From CBHTSZ01 sp966095765 (GTDB lineage Bacteria > Patescibacteriota > Saccharimonadia > Saccharimonadales > Saccharimonadaceae), in assembly GCA_966095765.1 (NCBI GenBank), contig CBHTSZ010000005.1, positions 16,306 through 80,305 on the forward strand: DNA of 64,000 nt. Reading direction: 5' to 3'. A program made the translations under genes and the position numbers. Of the stretch, positions 1 to 7,066 are shown in pieces; the stretch's first letter is position 1, and every line of letters begins with the position of its first letter. Below the pieces are notes generated by a model that worked only from the letters and a program-made list of their open reading frames with translations, had not been told where the DNA came from and did not search any database.

Positions 1-302
1 AACGTGTGTAGTACCTGTGAAGGTGCTACTTCGTCGTCAAGGCTGTACGCGTAGATGAGCTGGCCGGTAAGGGCTGAAGTATCAGTGTCCTTAAAGGTCT
101 TGATCTCGCTCATTGCAACACGTACGAGACGGTTCTTGATAACAACGATAGTAACGCCAGCTTCGCGAGCACTGCGACGCAGCTCCTGAACATCAGCAAC
201 GCTGAGTCCCTGGTAGTGTGCGAACGCAAATGCCTTTGCACTGCCGAAAGCTTCGCTCATCTGAGCAACCAAAGCCTGTTTCTTATCGCGTGAAATAGCC
301 AT
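1..302 (-). CDS. rplJ: 50S ribosomal protein L10, 3' part missing
   Basis: The reading frame starts with ATG at 302 and runs off the left edge of the window, so only about the first 100 residues are present. The N-terminus (MAISRDKKQALVAQMSEAF, then an HYQGLSVADVQELRR segment) is typical of L10, the stalk-base protein that binds 23S rRNA and carries the L7/L12 dimers. It is preceded by a recognisable L10 leader RNA with its own promoter, which fits autogenous control. In the usual bacterial order it would follow rplA directly. Here rplA lies 6.7 kb away on the same strand. Identity is well supported; the C-terminal part cannot be seen. Confidence 0.93.
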   Translation of the reverse strand, partial: MAISRDKKQALVAQMSEAFGSAKAFAFAHYQGLSVADVQELRRSAREAGVTIVVIKNRLVRVAMSEIKTFKDTDTSALTGQLIYAYSLDDEVAPSQVLHT

Positions 303-339
303 AAATACAGTTCCTTTTCTTTGGTTTACATTGCCCGGA

Positions 340-471
340 TTGTTAAATACGCTCGTTACCGTCTATAAAAAACATCTGGTTGACCAGACATCACGGTGCG
401 AATAGAAGACTTCCACTCACCTCGGTAGCGGATTAAGCGGTGTGACCCGCAGCTACTGTCTTTGGTAACGT
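340..471 (-). promoter_or_regulatory. Ribosomal protein L10 leader (autoregulatory mRNA leader)
   Basis: Read on the minus strand, the leader begins CGTTACCAAAGACAGTAGC and ends in GACGGTAACG, so its two ends pair. The interior contains the CCGAGGTGAG segment typical of L10 leaders. It sits between the rplJ promoter and rplJ. The known family mimics the L10 binding site on rRNA and lets excess L10(L12)4 repress the operon. Assignment rests on position plus these motifs. Confidence 0.8.
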
Positions 472-479
472 TGATAAAC

Positions 480-507
480 ATTATACATAAAAACCCTGTA
501 TTTTCAA
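480..507 (-). promoter_or_regulatory. Promoter of the rplJ leader
   Basis: On the minus strand TTGAAA (502-507) and TATAAT (480-485) are separated by 16 bases. Predicted transcription starts near 473, just upstream of the L10 leader. Confidence 0.75.
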
Positions 508-518
508 GAGATACACCC

Positions 519-547
519 TTGACACCCACCTCTACCCGGGTTAGGCT
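519..547 (+). promoter_or_regulatory. Putative promoter of the attenuator unit
   Basis: TTGACA (519-524) is followed 17 bases later by TAGGCT (542-547). The -35 is consensus but the -10 is weak. Predicted start is near 554, directly at the ATG of the short leader ORF. It diverges from the rplJ promoter. Confidence 0.45.
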
Positions 548-554
548 GATGGTA

Positions 555-626
555 ATGAAATCGTATGGTTTTCAATCAGTGAAGAACTTCGGCCTCGTCA
601 AGGGTCTCATTCTCATTGCTCGATAA
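555..626 (+). CDS. Possible 23-residue leader peptide
   Basis: ATG at 555 (or 549) opens a short frame, MKSYGFQSVKNFGLVKGLIL then IAR, ending at TAA 624-626. The stop lies only four bases before the first strand of a 12-bp hairpin that competes with a terminator. If the promoter at 519-547 is real, the ATG at 555 would be at the 5' end of the transcript, as for many genes here. A ribosome at the stop would mask the hairpin's 5' strand. Whether the peptide is translated is not proven; the call rests on position. Confidence 0.35.
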   Translation: MKSYGFQSVKNFGLVKGLILIAR

Positions 627-629
627 CTC

Positions 630-692
630 CTCGGTTTCGTTAAAACAACAATCCCAAGTAAATGAAACCGAGTGAACCACTCGGATTTTTCG
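630..692 (+). promoter_or_regulatory. Transcription attenuator: mutually exclusive hairpin and terminator
   Basis: Bases 630-641 pair with 661-672 in a 12-bp stem (one G-U). Bases 668-674 (CCGAGTG) also pair with 678-684 (CACTCGG) around a three-base loop, followed by ATTTTT: a classic intrinsic terminator. The strand 668-672 is shared, so only one structure can form. This is antiterminator/terminator architecture between a short leader ORF and the gene at 734. Confidence 0.6.
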
Positions 693-733
693 TTTATTTG
701 GTCCAGGCACCTACACAACTCGGAGGTTACAAC

Positions 734-1009
734 ATGCTCGGTACCGTCGAACGCCAGGAGGCCATCGACGACATCGTTGAGGCGCTTGCCGACTCGCGAC
801 TCTGTGTTTTGGAGCAGCCGAAGCGTTTCGAGGCGCGTGTTCTCGAGGTCGCTCAGCTCTACGACATCGGCGTCACGAACGTCATGGGACAGGTATCGCG
901 ACTGGTCGCGGCAAGCTCTCGTTTCAACGCCACCCGCAAGACCGTCATCCTGCACGCACTCCAGCTGCGTGGCGTGGGCTCTCCGCAGCCTGCGCTGCGC
1001 TGTTACTAG
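734..1009 (+). CDS. Unknown 91-residue protein behind an attenuator
   Basis: The ATG at 734 was chosen over upstream in-frame ATGs because GGAGG lies eight bases before it. The product is a soluble, mostly helical small protein (MLGTVERQEAIDDIVEALAD at the start) with no membrane segment or known catalytic motif. The segment around residues 45-75 (YDIGVTNVMGQVSRLVAASS) could be a DNA- or protein-binding helical unit, but that is speculation. It is followed after 12 bases by a second small gene with its own AGGAGG site, so the two form an operon. Codons end mostly in C or G, as in the small-gene cassettes elsewhere in the window. Family not recognised. Confidence 0.6.
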   Translation: MLGTVERQEAIDDIVEALADSRLCVLEQPKRFEARVLEVAQLYDIGVTNVMGQVSRLVAASSRFNATRKTVILHALQLRGVGSPQPALRCY

Positions 1010-1021
1010 AAAGGAGGGAGC

Positions 1022-1162
1022 ATGACGGATAAAGAGAAGTCGCCGGCTGAGCCTCAGCTTTGGTTCGGCGACAGCCATACGCTCGATATGCCGAGCGAAG
1101 AGGATCGCAAGACCCTCTCTGAGACCGTCTCTACCGAGACGCCACGCACGCCGAGTTTGTAA
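1022..1162 (+). CDS. Unknown 46-residue protein
   Basis: ATG at 1022 follows an AAAGGAGGGAG ribosome-binding site. The frame runs MTDKEKSPAEPQLWFGDSHT to a TAA at 1160-1162. It is rich in Ser, Thr, Glu and Pro and probably disordered. It is the second gene of the unit starting at 734. A GC-rich inverted repeat (about 1178-1234, no clear T tract) lies downstream. No family recognised; confidence comes from the strong ribosome-binding site and operon position. Confidence 0.5.
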   Translation: MTDKEKSPAEPQLWFGDSHTLDMPSEEDRKTLSETVSTETPRTPSL

Positions 1163-1241
1163 CCCGAACCTCCCGGTGTGCCTGATGGGGGCGTGGGGGA
1201 TGGTGACTTACCCGTTGCCGTTCCCCACCCCCAATCACCTA

Positions 1242-1271
1242 TTGACAAATAGGGTATATTTTTGCTATAAT
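1242..1271 (+). promoter_or_regulatory. Consensus promoter for the gene at 1283
   Basis: TTGACA (1242-1247) and TATAAT (1266-1271) are separated by 18 bases. The start codon is only 11 bases past the -10, leaving an untranslated leader of about four bases and no Shine-Dalgarno site. Confidence 0.8.
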
Positions 1272-1282
1272 AATCTTTTGTA

Positions 1283-2155
1283 ATGAGTGAGAAAGTTCTA
1301 CCGTCGTCGCGACGACGACTTGAGTACGGTGCTGTGCCCCTCCGGCCATGGACGGCCCCGCACCCTGATATGGCTGGTGAAAACTACTACCAGGCGTCTT
1401 TGCGTCATATCCGGGAACGGCTCGATGCCAACATCCATGTTCCGATCGAAAACGGCACGATCACTTCTCACGAAACTCTTGGGGCGATTCATCGTTTTTG
1501 CGAACTATCACTAACCGATGCTCATAACCGCCGCATCACCCATCACCACGTGAACGGTGTCGATAAGACGCTTGACGGACCAACTGAGATCGTTAAGGCA
1601 GCGGAAGACGGCACTGCCACACCTGCCGAGATGCTCAGTCTCCTTACGCTTAACCCTCATCTTGACGCTATTGAGATGGCGAAGCTAACGCATCCATTCG
1701 ATGGCGAGGGTGACCGTGCCATGATGAGTGCAGTAGACTCTGCGATCGAGTCACTCGGAGGGATCGAGATTGACGATGTAACTCCGCGCTACAAAACGAA
1801 GCGTGCTGACAGCGAGATCCCTGCCCTTATCGTTCTCAAAAAGCGACCGATGGCCGTGATCGAAACACCTCACGGACCTATAGAGGTCATAGAACGTAAG
1901 ACATTCCTCGTTCGCGGTGATGCCGCGGTTATAGACGAGACGACTGAATCAAGCGTTGGTCGTTGGGTAAAGCGAATTGCTCAACACCGTGCGACCCTCA
2001 CTCGTGACGAAAAAGAGCCGGAAGGTATCAGTGCTGAGGCAAAGCTCGCAGCACTTATCGATGAAGTTCATTCAGTCGATGACAACCCGCAGCCATGGAT
2101 CGACGTTTTGACGACGTCAGTTTATGCACGTTATCGAAAAGATATCACTCTCTAG
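1283..2155 (+). CDS. Unknown 290-residue soluble protein
   Basis: ATG at 1283 lies just after a consensus promoter, so the mRNA should be nearly leaderless. The product has no signal peptide, membrane segment or motif I can name. Residues 1-30 are basic and Pro-rich, the middle is helical, and residues 185-215 (KRPMAVIETPHGPIEVIERK) look like paired beta strands. It ends 57 bases before thyA but thyA has its own promoter and ribosome-binding site. The position suggests no clear role. Coding is well supported by length and promoter; function unknown. Confidence 0.7.
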   Translation: MSEKVLPSSRRRLEYGAVPLRPWTAPHPDMAGENYYQASLRHIRERLDANIHVPIENGTITSHETLGAIHRFCELSLTDAHNRRITHHHVNGVDKTLDGPTEIVKAAEDGTATPAEMLSLLTLNPHLDAIEMAKLTHPFDGEGDRAMMSAVDSAIESLGGIEIDDVTPRYKTKRADSEIPALIVLKKRPMAVIETPHGPIEVIERKTFLVRGDAAVIDETTESSVGRWVKRIAQHRATLTRDEKEPEGISAEAKLAALIDEVHSVDDNPQPWIDVLTTSVYARYRKDITL

Positions 2156-2212
2156 TTTCCCCTGCTATACTTTTAGTAAATAGATCACTAAAGCTGGTGG
2201 GGAGAGGTAGCT

Positions 2213-3193
2213 ATGATAGAGCGTCATGTTTCACCAGTTGAAGTAAATCCTGAACGGAAGCCAGACGAGCAGTACAAAGAACTGCTTGATCGGATTCGTA
2301 AAACCGGCAAACGTGCCTTATCCGGAATGGATCAAGGTTCGACTGAAATCCTCGGCCATCAAATGGTGTTTAACTTTGAGAATGGGGGCTTCCCTCTTAT
2401 TACCGAGCGAGATCTTATGCGTGGCACAACACCTGAGATAATCGCTGGCTATCAGCCGAACTTGGCCCATCGCCCCCTTGCTGGACCAGTAAAACAGGCG
2501 CTTGGTGAAATTCTTGGCTTCATGAACGGAGCTCGTACCCAGGAAGAGCTTGAGGCGTATGGCTGTTCATTTTGGAAACCGTGGACGACGGACCCCAAAA
2601 AAGCCGAAAAACGAGGTCTTGAACTCGGTGATCTAGGGCCGGGGTCCTACGGCGCTGCTTTTCATGACTTTCCACGTGCCGAGGGTGGTACATTTAACCA
2701 GTACCAAGCAGTCGTTGACCAGATAAATGCCCGTCCAGAGCTACGTACTCATATTATTACGCCTTATATTCCTGAGTACATCTTCCGCGCACCCGGCTAT
2801 GACCAAAAAGTTCTCGTTGTGCCATGCCATGGCCTGCAGCATTTCAATATAGATGTTGAGAACAGAGAGATCTCCCTCGTTCATTGGCAGCGTAGCGCAG
2901 ACGTGCCAATTGGACTGCCGTTCAACATGGTGCACTATGGTGCGCTACTTATGATGATGGGGCAAGTGACAGGCTACAAACCAAAAGAAGTGGTTTATCA
3001 ACTTTCGAACGCGCATATCTACGACCAGCACCTCGATCATGTTGATGAGCTGATCAGCAGGCCTGCCTTTAAGTCACCAGTCCTAAAACTCGACCCGAGT
3101 ATCAAACGCTTGCAGGATTTTCGTGTTGAGCATTTTTCGATCGAGGACTACAACGCGAACCCACCGATGAATATGGGCGGTACTGCGGTCTAA
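2213..3193 (+). CDS. thyA: Thymidylate synthase
   Basis: Converts dUMP plus methylene-tetrahydrofolate to dTMP and dihydrofolate. The catalytic cysteine is in VPCHGLQHFN (near residue 205), followed by QRSADVPIGLPFN for phosphate and dUMP binding and by NAHIYDQH further on. An N-terminal folate/dUMP region (GGFPLITERDL) is also visible. At 326 residues it is longer than the roughly 264-residue enterobacterial enzyme, with inserts around residues 80-150. The ATG follows GGGGAGAGG, and TGC-TATACT at 2163-2171 is a likely -10 box. It is closely followed by a HIT protein and sits in the same neighbourhood as a dCMP deaminase and folA, giving a complete dCMP to dTMP route. Confidence 0.93.
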   Translation: MIERHVSPVEVNPERKPDEQYKELLDRIRKTGKRALSGMDQGSTEILGHQMVFNFENGGFPLITERDLMRGTTPEIIAGYQPNLAHRPLAGPVKQALGEILGFMNGARTQEELEAYGCSFWKPWTTDPKKAEKRGLELGDLGPGSYGAAFHDFPRAEGGTFNQYQAVVDQINARPELRTHIITPYIPEYIFRAPGYDQKVLVVPCHGLQHFNIDVENREISLVHWQRSADVPIGLPFNMVHYGALLMMMGQVTGYKPKEVVYQLSNAHIYDQHLDHVDELISRPAFKSPVLKLDPSIKRLQDFRVEHFSIEDYNANPPMNMGGTAV

Positions 3194-3198
3194 GAATC

Positions 3199-3639
3199 AT
3201 GCCCGAAAGTTTCGTAAATCTCGACAATGCTCGTTTTGATGATCAGCGCGACGTGATGCGTGCGATTGAGGAGGATGGAGTCTGCCCGTTTTGCCCCGAA
3301 CATCTACACGAATACCACAAGCAACCTATTCTCCGCGAAGGAGCGCACTGGAAGATCACACCCATACAATGGCCATATGAACATACGAGCACTCATCTAC
3401 TCGCGATCAGCGCATATCATGCTGAAACACTTGGTGATCTTCGCGATGGTTCATTCGATGAGCTGCAAAAACATTTCCAATGGGCTGAGCTAGAGTTCAA
3501 AATTGCTGCAGGTGGTCTGGCGATGCGCTTTGGTGATGTGACAAAAAACGGCGCTTCAGTGAAGCATCTCCATATGCACCTGATTGTTCCGTCCGAAGAC
3601 AAGTCACCCGAAGATAAGATTCGATTTAAGATTAGTTAG
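3199..3639 (+). CDS. HIT-family nucleotide hydrolase/transferase
   Basis: A HIT-superfamily protein: the catalytic histidine triad appears as VKHLHMHLIVP near residues 121-131, and a CPFCPEHL zinc-type motif is near residue 30. HIT proteins hydrolyse or transfer nucleotidyl groups on mono- and dinucleoside phosphates. The start is only five bases after the thyA stop without its own clear ribosome-binding site, so translation is probably coupled to thyA. Its end overlaps the convergent deaminase gene by eight bases. A nucleotide house-cleaning role beside thyA is an inference; the substrate cannot be read from sequence. Confidence 0.85.
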   Translation: MPESFVNLDNARFDDQRDVMRAIEEDGVCPFCPEHLHEYHKQPILREGAHWKITPIQWPYEHTSTHLLAISAYHAETLGDLRDGSFDELQKHFQWAELEFKIAAGGLAMRFGDVTKNGASVKHLHMHLIVPSEDKSPEDKIRFKIS

Positions 3640-4507
3640 AAGGATAAGGTCTGCTCTCGAGCGGGTTGGGCACCTGAGGTTCTGTGATGACTTTGACAAG
3701 CTCTACTCCTGCTGAGCGTAAGATGTCTTCGCCATCAAGCATGGCGTAGCCTTCGACGTAGTAACAAGATTTGACCCCACTCTCGGCAATAAGTCTTGCG
3801 CAGTTCGGACACGGAAAAGTGGAGACGACGATCGTCTCGCCCTCTGTCGAGATACCTATTCTTGCCCGCTCAGCAATAAGGCGCGCTTCAGCATGGATAT
3901 CGATGCTCGTTTCGATCGCTTCGCCACGTTTTGCAGTGATACGCGGATCGCCGTCTATCGCACTCGTGTAGGACGTAGGGGTCGAGCTGTTGTGGGCGGA
4001 CGACATGATACCATTCTCATCAAGCAGGACGGCGCCGACGCGTCGCCACCAGTTTGTGCTTTTACGAGCTTCTTCATTGAGGAGCCGCATGACAGGATCG
4101 TCACTTGCAAACGTTTCGATACGATCAGGAGTGACATCTAGATTTACCTTCGTATTTACTCTATCCCAACGCAGAAAAACAGGCTCCAGTACAGCAGGGC
4201 TTTCAGGATATCGAGCTATGAGTTCACGGCTTACGTCATCATCAGGTAGGTAGACATTCAGCGTGCCCATAAGCGACGAGAGCGCACGATCACCGATCAA
4301 ACGAGTTCGCCTACCCATTCCTCTGAGTAATAGTGCAGCATTTTCAGGTGCGAGTGCGCGGATGTCTTTACGGAGATAGTCGAACTGCATCGTAATGCTT
4401 TCATCGAAGACATTGATCTCGGCGTTAGGATGTTTTTCAAAAAAACGGAGATAGCCATCATTGATAACGGGAATGTAACCGGCAATTGTTTCTCTTTGGT
4501 TAGTCAT
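3632..4507 (-). CDS. dCMP deaminase-like zinc deaminase with N-terminal extension
   Basis: The C-terminal half is a cytidine/deoxycytidylate deaminase domain: HAEARLIAE supplies the first zinc ligand and catalytic Glu, and FPCPNCARLI the two Cys ligands. Upstream lies SSAHNSSTP, resembling the substrate-binding loop of dCMP deaminases. The first roughly 150 residues are not part of the usual 150-190-residue family and I do not recognise them. I placed the start at MTNQRETIAG (4507), four bases after the upstream gene's stop, with GAGGAA nine bases before it, rather than 15 codons upstream inside that gene. It likely supplies dUMP for ThyA. Confidence 0.8.
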   Translation of the reverse strand: MTNQRETIAGYIPVINDGYLRFFEKHPNAEINVFDESITMQFDYLRKDIRALAPENAALLLRGMGRRTRLIGDRALSSLMGTLNVYLPDDDVSRELIARYPESPAVLEPVFLRWDRVNTKVNLDVTPDRIETFASDDPVMRLLNEEARKSTNWWRRVGAVLLDENGIMSSAHNSSTPTSYTSAIDGDPRITAKRGEAIETSIDIHAEARLIAERARIGISTEGETIVVSTFPCPNCARLIAESGVKSCYYVEGYAMLDGEDILRSAGVELVKVITEPQVPNPLESRPYPSN

Positions 4508-4511
4508 GGAT

Positions 4512-5957
4512 TTAGTTCCTCTGCAGTCTACCGATAACTCGAGCGAGTTCACGCTTTAGTTCTTCAGAGATGCCGTTTTCTTCCACGATTGCTTCGATTG
4601 CCTGGGTGACGTCTTGTCTTTCGCCGATTTGGATCTTTCGAATCTGCGCACCAGTTGAGGTGGTCGCTTGAGGCTCAAGAACTACCACCCGCTTGCAATA
4701 CTTTTGCTCCAACTCTTTGATTTCATCCGGGCCGTACGTTTCTGCCGTTACGATAAGCGTATCTGGCCGAACGAGCTTAATCAGCCCCCACTTTTCTTCG
4801 TCAGGTTCCTTGAGCGTCAAAAGGTCGACGCCTCGGATATGCGACAGCAAACGCAGGCGCTCTTCCTCACCCACGACTGGCCTTGTAGGTCCTTTTCGTG
4901 CTTTGATCTTTGCATCTGAATCAACTCCAACGACCAAAATATCACCGTATTCCGATGCGCGTTCAAGGTACTTGGCGTGTCCCACGTGCAATAAATCAAA
5001 TGATCCCGACGTAAGCGTGATTTTCATGCCGAGCGTTCGCAGACTCTCAACAGTCTTTTCGAGAGCCTCTTTGTCATTGATAAACCTTTTCTCAAACAAA
5101 GAGTCGGCAGAAAAAAGCGTATCGTCCTTTGGTCGCTTGCGTTCGACGTCTACTGCCGACCTGTCACCGTGCGAGCGATTCCAGATCATCTCAGTACGCT
5201 CGATAGCCTCAGCAGTTTGCTGTGTGGCAACAAATGGGTGTTCGCGAATCACACGGTCTTCGAAAATGCGTCCAATAACATCCTTTGACTTGTCTAGGGC
5301 ACGACTAACAGGGGTGTACTTTTCGGCGTAGGTAATGAGGTACGGAAGCTGGTTGAACATCACACCCAAAGAGAGTGCTCCGAGATTAACATTTTCTGGC
5401 TCATCAGGTGACGCCGTGTATTTTTCATAAGCCAACATACCCGTTCGGATACAGTTGAGTCGCCTGATAGCATCAAACACTTCTCCGAGTTTAGTGGAGC
5501 GATCATAGATCGTTTTCTCAACGATAAACCTTCGCTTTACATCTAGATCGGGTAAAATCTCGTCAAACAACGTATGAAGTTTTCGCCGGCGGTGATCGAT
5601 CTCGGCAGAGGTAAGGAACTCATAACTGATATCGAGGCCAGGACTCAGCTCGTCACTGAAACTCTTGCCCCAGTTTTGAGTAGCCATCGCTAAGTAGAGA
5701 AGCTCCTTTTCCTCTTCATCAAGCTGGGCACTGTTGTCCGTGTCGTATTCCAGAAAACGACTAGTAAGATTGATCATCAGTCGTGCATGATCCAAACCAT
5801 CACTATCAGCGTGAAGCGTCTCGCGCCACGCAGCGTTATCGGTGCCTTCAGGTTGATATCGTGACCACCGCGGGTTGCTCTTTAAGTGATCCGCAAATGG
5901 TGTGGCACGAAACTCAGAATCGACACGATGAGCCTGCCATCTTCCCTCCAATTTCAT
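4512..5957 (-). CDS. Cytidylyltransferase-fold protein with degenerate HD-like N-terminal domain
   Basis: Residues about 310-450 are a nucleotidyltransferase of the GCT/RfaE type: GSFDLLHVGHAKYLERA holds the HxGH nucleotide motif and is followed by VVGVDSDAKIKARKG. Such enzymes transfer CMP or AMP to a small phosphorylated substrate. Residues about 55-130 look like an HD-superfamily helical bundle (HARLMINL ... LLYLAMATQNWGKS), but the HD doublet of the usual HDWGK is replaced by QN, so metal-dependent hydrolysis is doubtful. The gene overlaps no neighbour and is followed after four bases by the deaminase, forming an operon. Substrate unknown. Confidence 0.75.
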   Translation of the reverse strand: MKLEGRWQAHRVDSEFRATPFADHLKSNPRWSRYQPEGTDNAAWRETLHADSDGLDHARLMINLTSRFLEYDTDNSAQLDEEEKELLYLAMATQNWGKSFSDELSPGLDISYEFLTSAEIDHRRRKLHTLFDEILPDLDVKRRFIVEKTIYDRSTKLGEVFDAIRRLNCIRTGMLAYEKYTASPDEPENVNLGALSLGVMFNQLPYLITYAEKYTPVSRALDKSKDVIGRIFEDRVIREHPFVATQQTAEAIERTEMIWNRSHGDRSAVDVERKRPKDDTLFSADSLFEKRFINDKEALEKTVESLRTLGMKITLTSGSFDLLHVGHAKYLERASEYGDILVVGVDSDAKIKARKGPTRPVVGEEERLRLLSHIRGVDLLTLKEPDEEKWGLIKLVRPDTLIVTAETYGPDEIKELEQKYCKRVVVLEPQATTSTGAQIRKIQIGERQDVTQAIEAIVEENGISEELKRELARVIGRLQRN

Positions 5958-6049
5958 AAAACATAGTATAGAGTATTTCTTTACATGTCGGCAAGCATAT
6001 GTGCTTTGTTGTCTCGCGTGTCAGGTGCTTGTGATATAGTCATTATCTA

Positions 6050-6547
6050 ATGACTAACATCCTCGTTGCTTACGACCAAAACCGAGCTATAGGTGCAGAT
6101 AATGATTTGCCGTGGGGGCGAGGTCTCCCCGGTGATCTTGCGATGTTTAAGCGTGTGACTCTCGATACGTCGGTCATCATGGGGCGAAAGACATTTGAGT
6201 CGATCGGTCGACCTTTGCCTCGGCGTGAGAATATCGTTATTTCTCGTAATCCAAATATCGATATCGAAGGTGTTATCTGCGTCAACAGCCTCGCCGCTGC
6301 TATCGATGCTGCCTCAAAAGAGGTTTTTGTAATCGGTGGGGCGCAGATTTATAGAGAGGCCCTTCCCGTCACTGATAATGTCTTTGCAACTGAGATTCAC
6401 GCAACGTTTCCCGAGGCGGACACTTTTTTCCCGGATCTGCCTGAAAACGAATGGCTTGAGATCAAGCGCGACCATAACTGGCAGGAGCAAAATGGTGATG
6501 CCTACGATTATGATTTCGTGAAGTACAAGAGACGTACAGACAGTTAG
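6050..6547 (+). CDS. folA: Dihydrofolate reductase
   Basis: Reduces dihydrofolate, which ThyA produces, back to tetrahydrofolate with NADPH. Family motifs are in order: AYDQNRAIGADNDLPWG at the N-terminus, MGRKTFESIGRPLP, VISRN, and VIGGAQIYREAL. The 165-residue length is typical. The -10 box TGA-TATAGT (6032-6040) ends nine bases before the ATG and there is no Shine-Dalgarno site, so the transcript is probably leaderless. The 3' end overlaps the convergent HIT gene by four bases. Confidence 0.95.
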   Translation: MTNILVAYDQNRAIGADNDLPWGRGLPGDLAMFKRVTLDTSVIMGRKTFESIGRPLPRRENIVISRNPNIDIEGVICVNSLAAAIDAASKEVFVIGGAQIYREALPVTDNVFATEIHATFPEADTFFPDLPENEWLEIKRDHNWQEQNGDAYDYDFVKYKRRTDS

Positions 6548-6984
6548 CGAAACAGCGTAAAACTAAATCGATCGAGGAATATGAGCGTCTTGACGCGACG
6601 GTTCGATACTTTGATGAGATGCGTGTGCTGGTGTGCGACTGATTTGGCGGTGTTGCTGGCAGCCCGACCGTAAACCGAATAGCCATTGTCCTCGTACTGG
6701 GCGAGGAGCTTGCCGTATGCCTGCAGTTCCTCGTCAGTAAATCTGCCGATGCTGTCGACGTGACGCTTCGGCACGAGCATGAGGTGTTCGTCGACATAGA
6801 AGTTATCCCAGATAGTATAGGGAAAGATGTTCTTTACTATCCAAAAGGTGTCCACATCCTCTAATACTTGTCCGTCGTCTGGTTTCAGGATACAAAATTC
6901 ACACGGTGCACCTGCCGGTTTTTGAGAGACGTGCTGTTGGTAGCGCCTCTGGGTTTCTTTGTCTCGCCACATGGAATGTTTCAT
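6544..6984 (-). CDS. HIT-family protein
   Basis: A second HIT-superfamily protein, 146 residues. It has CEFCILKP near residue 29 as a zinc-type motif, LMLVPKRHVDSI in the core strand and VAHQHTHLIKV as the histidine triad region. HIT enzymes act on nucleoside phosphates; the exact substrate is not predictable. A TATAAT box (6994-6999) ends nine bases before the ATG with no ribosome-binding site, so it is predicted leaderless. It converges on folA. It is not obviously similar to the HIT protein at 3199 beyond the domain motifs. Confidence 0.85.
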   Translation of the reverse strand: MKHSMWRDKETQRRYQQHVSQKPAGAPCEFCILKPDDGQVLEDVDTFWIVKNIFPYTIWDNFYVDEHLMLVPKRHVDSIGRFTDEELQAYGKLLAQYEDNGYSVYGRAASNTAKSVAHQHTHLIKVSNRRVKTLIFLDRFSFTLFR

Positions 6985-7016
6985 CAGTGATTCATTATAG
7001 CTGAGGCGTCGATATA

Positions 7017-7051
7017 AAAAAGAAACTCCCTATGAGGGAGCTCCTTTTTAA
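7017..7051 (-). terminator. Terminator of rplK-rplA
   Basis: On the minus strand CTCCCTCATAGGGAG forms a short GC stem, flanked by A and T runs (AAAAAGGAG before and TTTCTTTTTT after). Confidence 0.75.
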
Positions 7052-7066
7052 GGATTGAGTTGTAGC

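Noticed and set aside
572..1078. 168-codon frame on the minus strand
   Set aside because: It is opposite the attenuator and the small genes at 734 and 1022, which have strong ribosome-binding sites; the product is Arg-rich and shows no motif.
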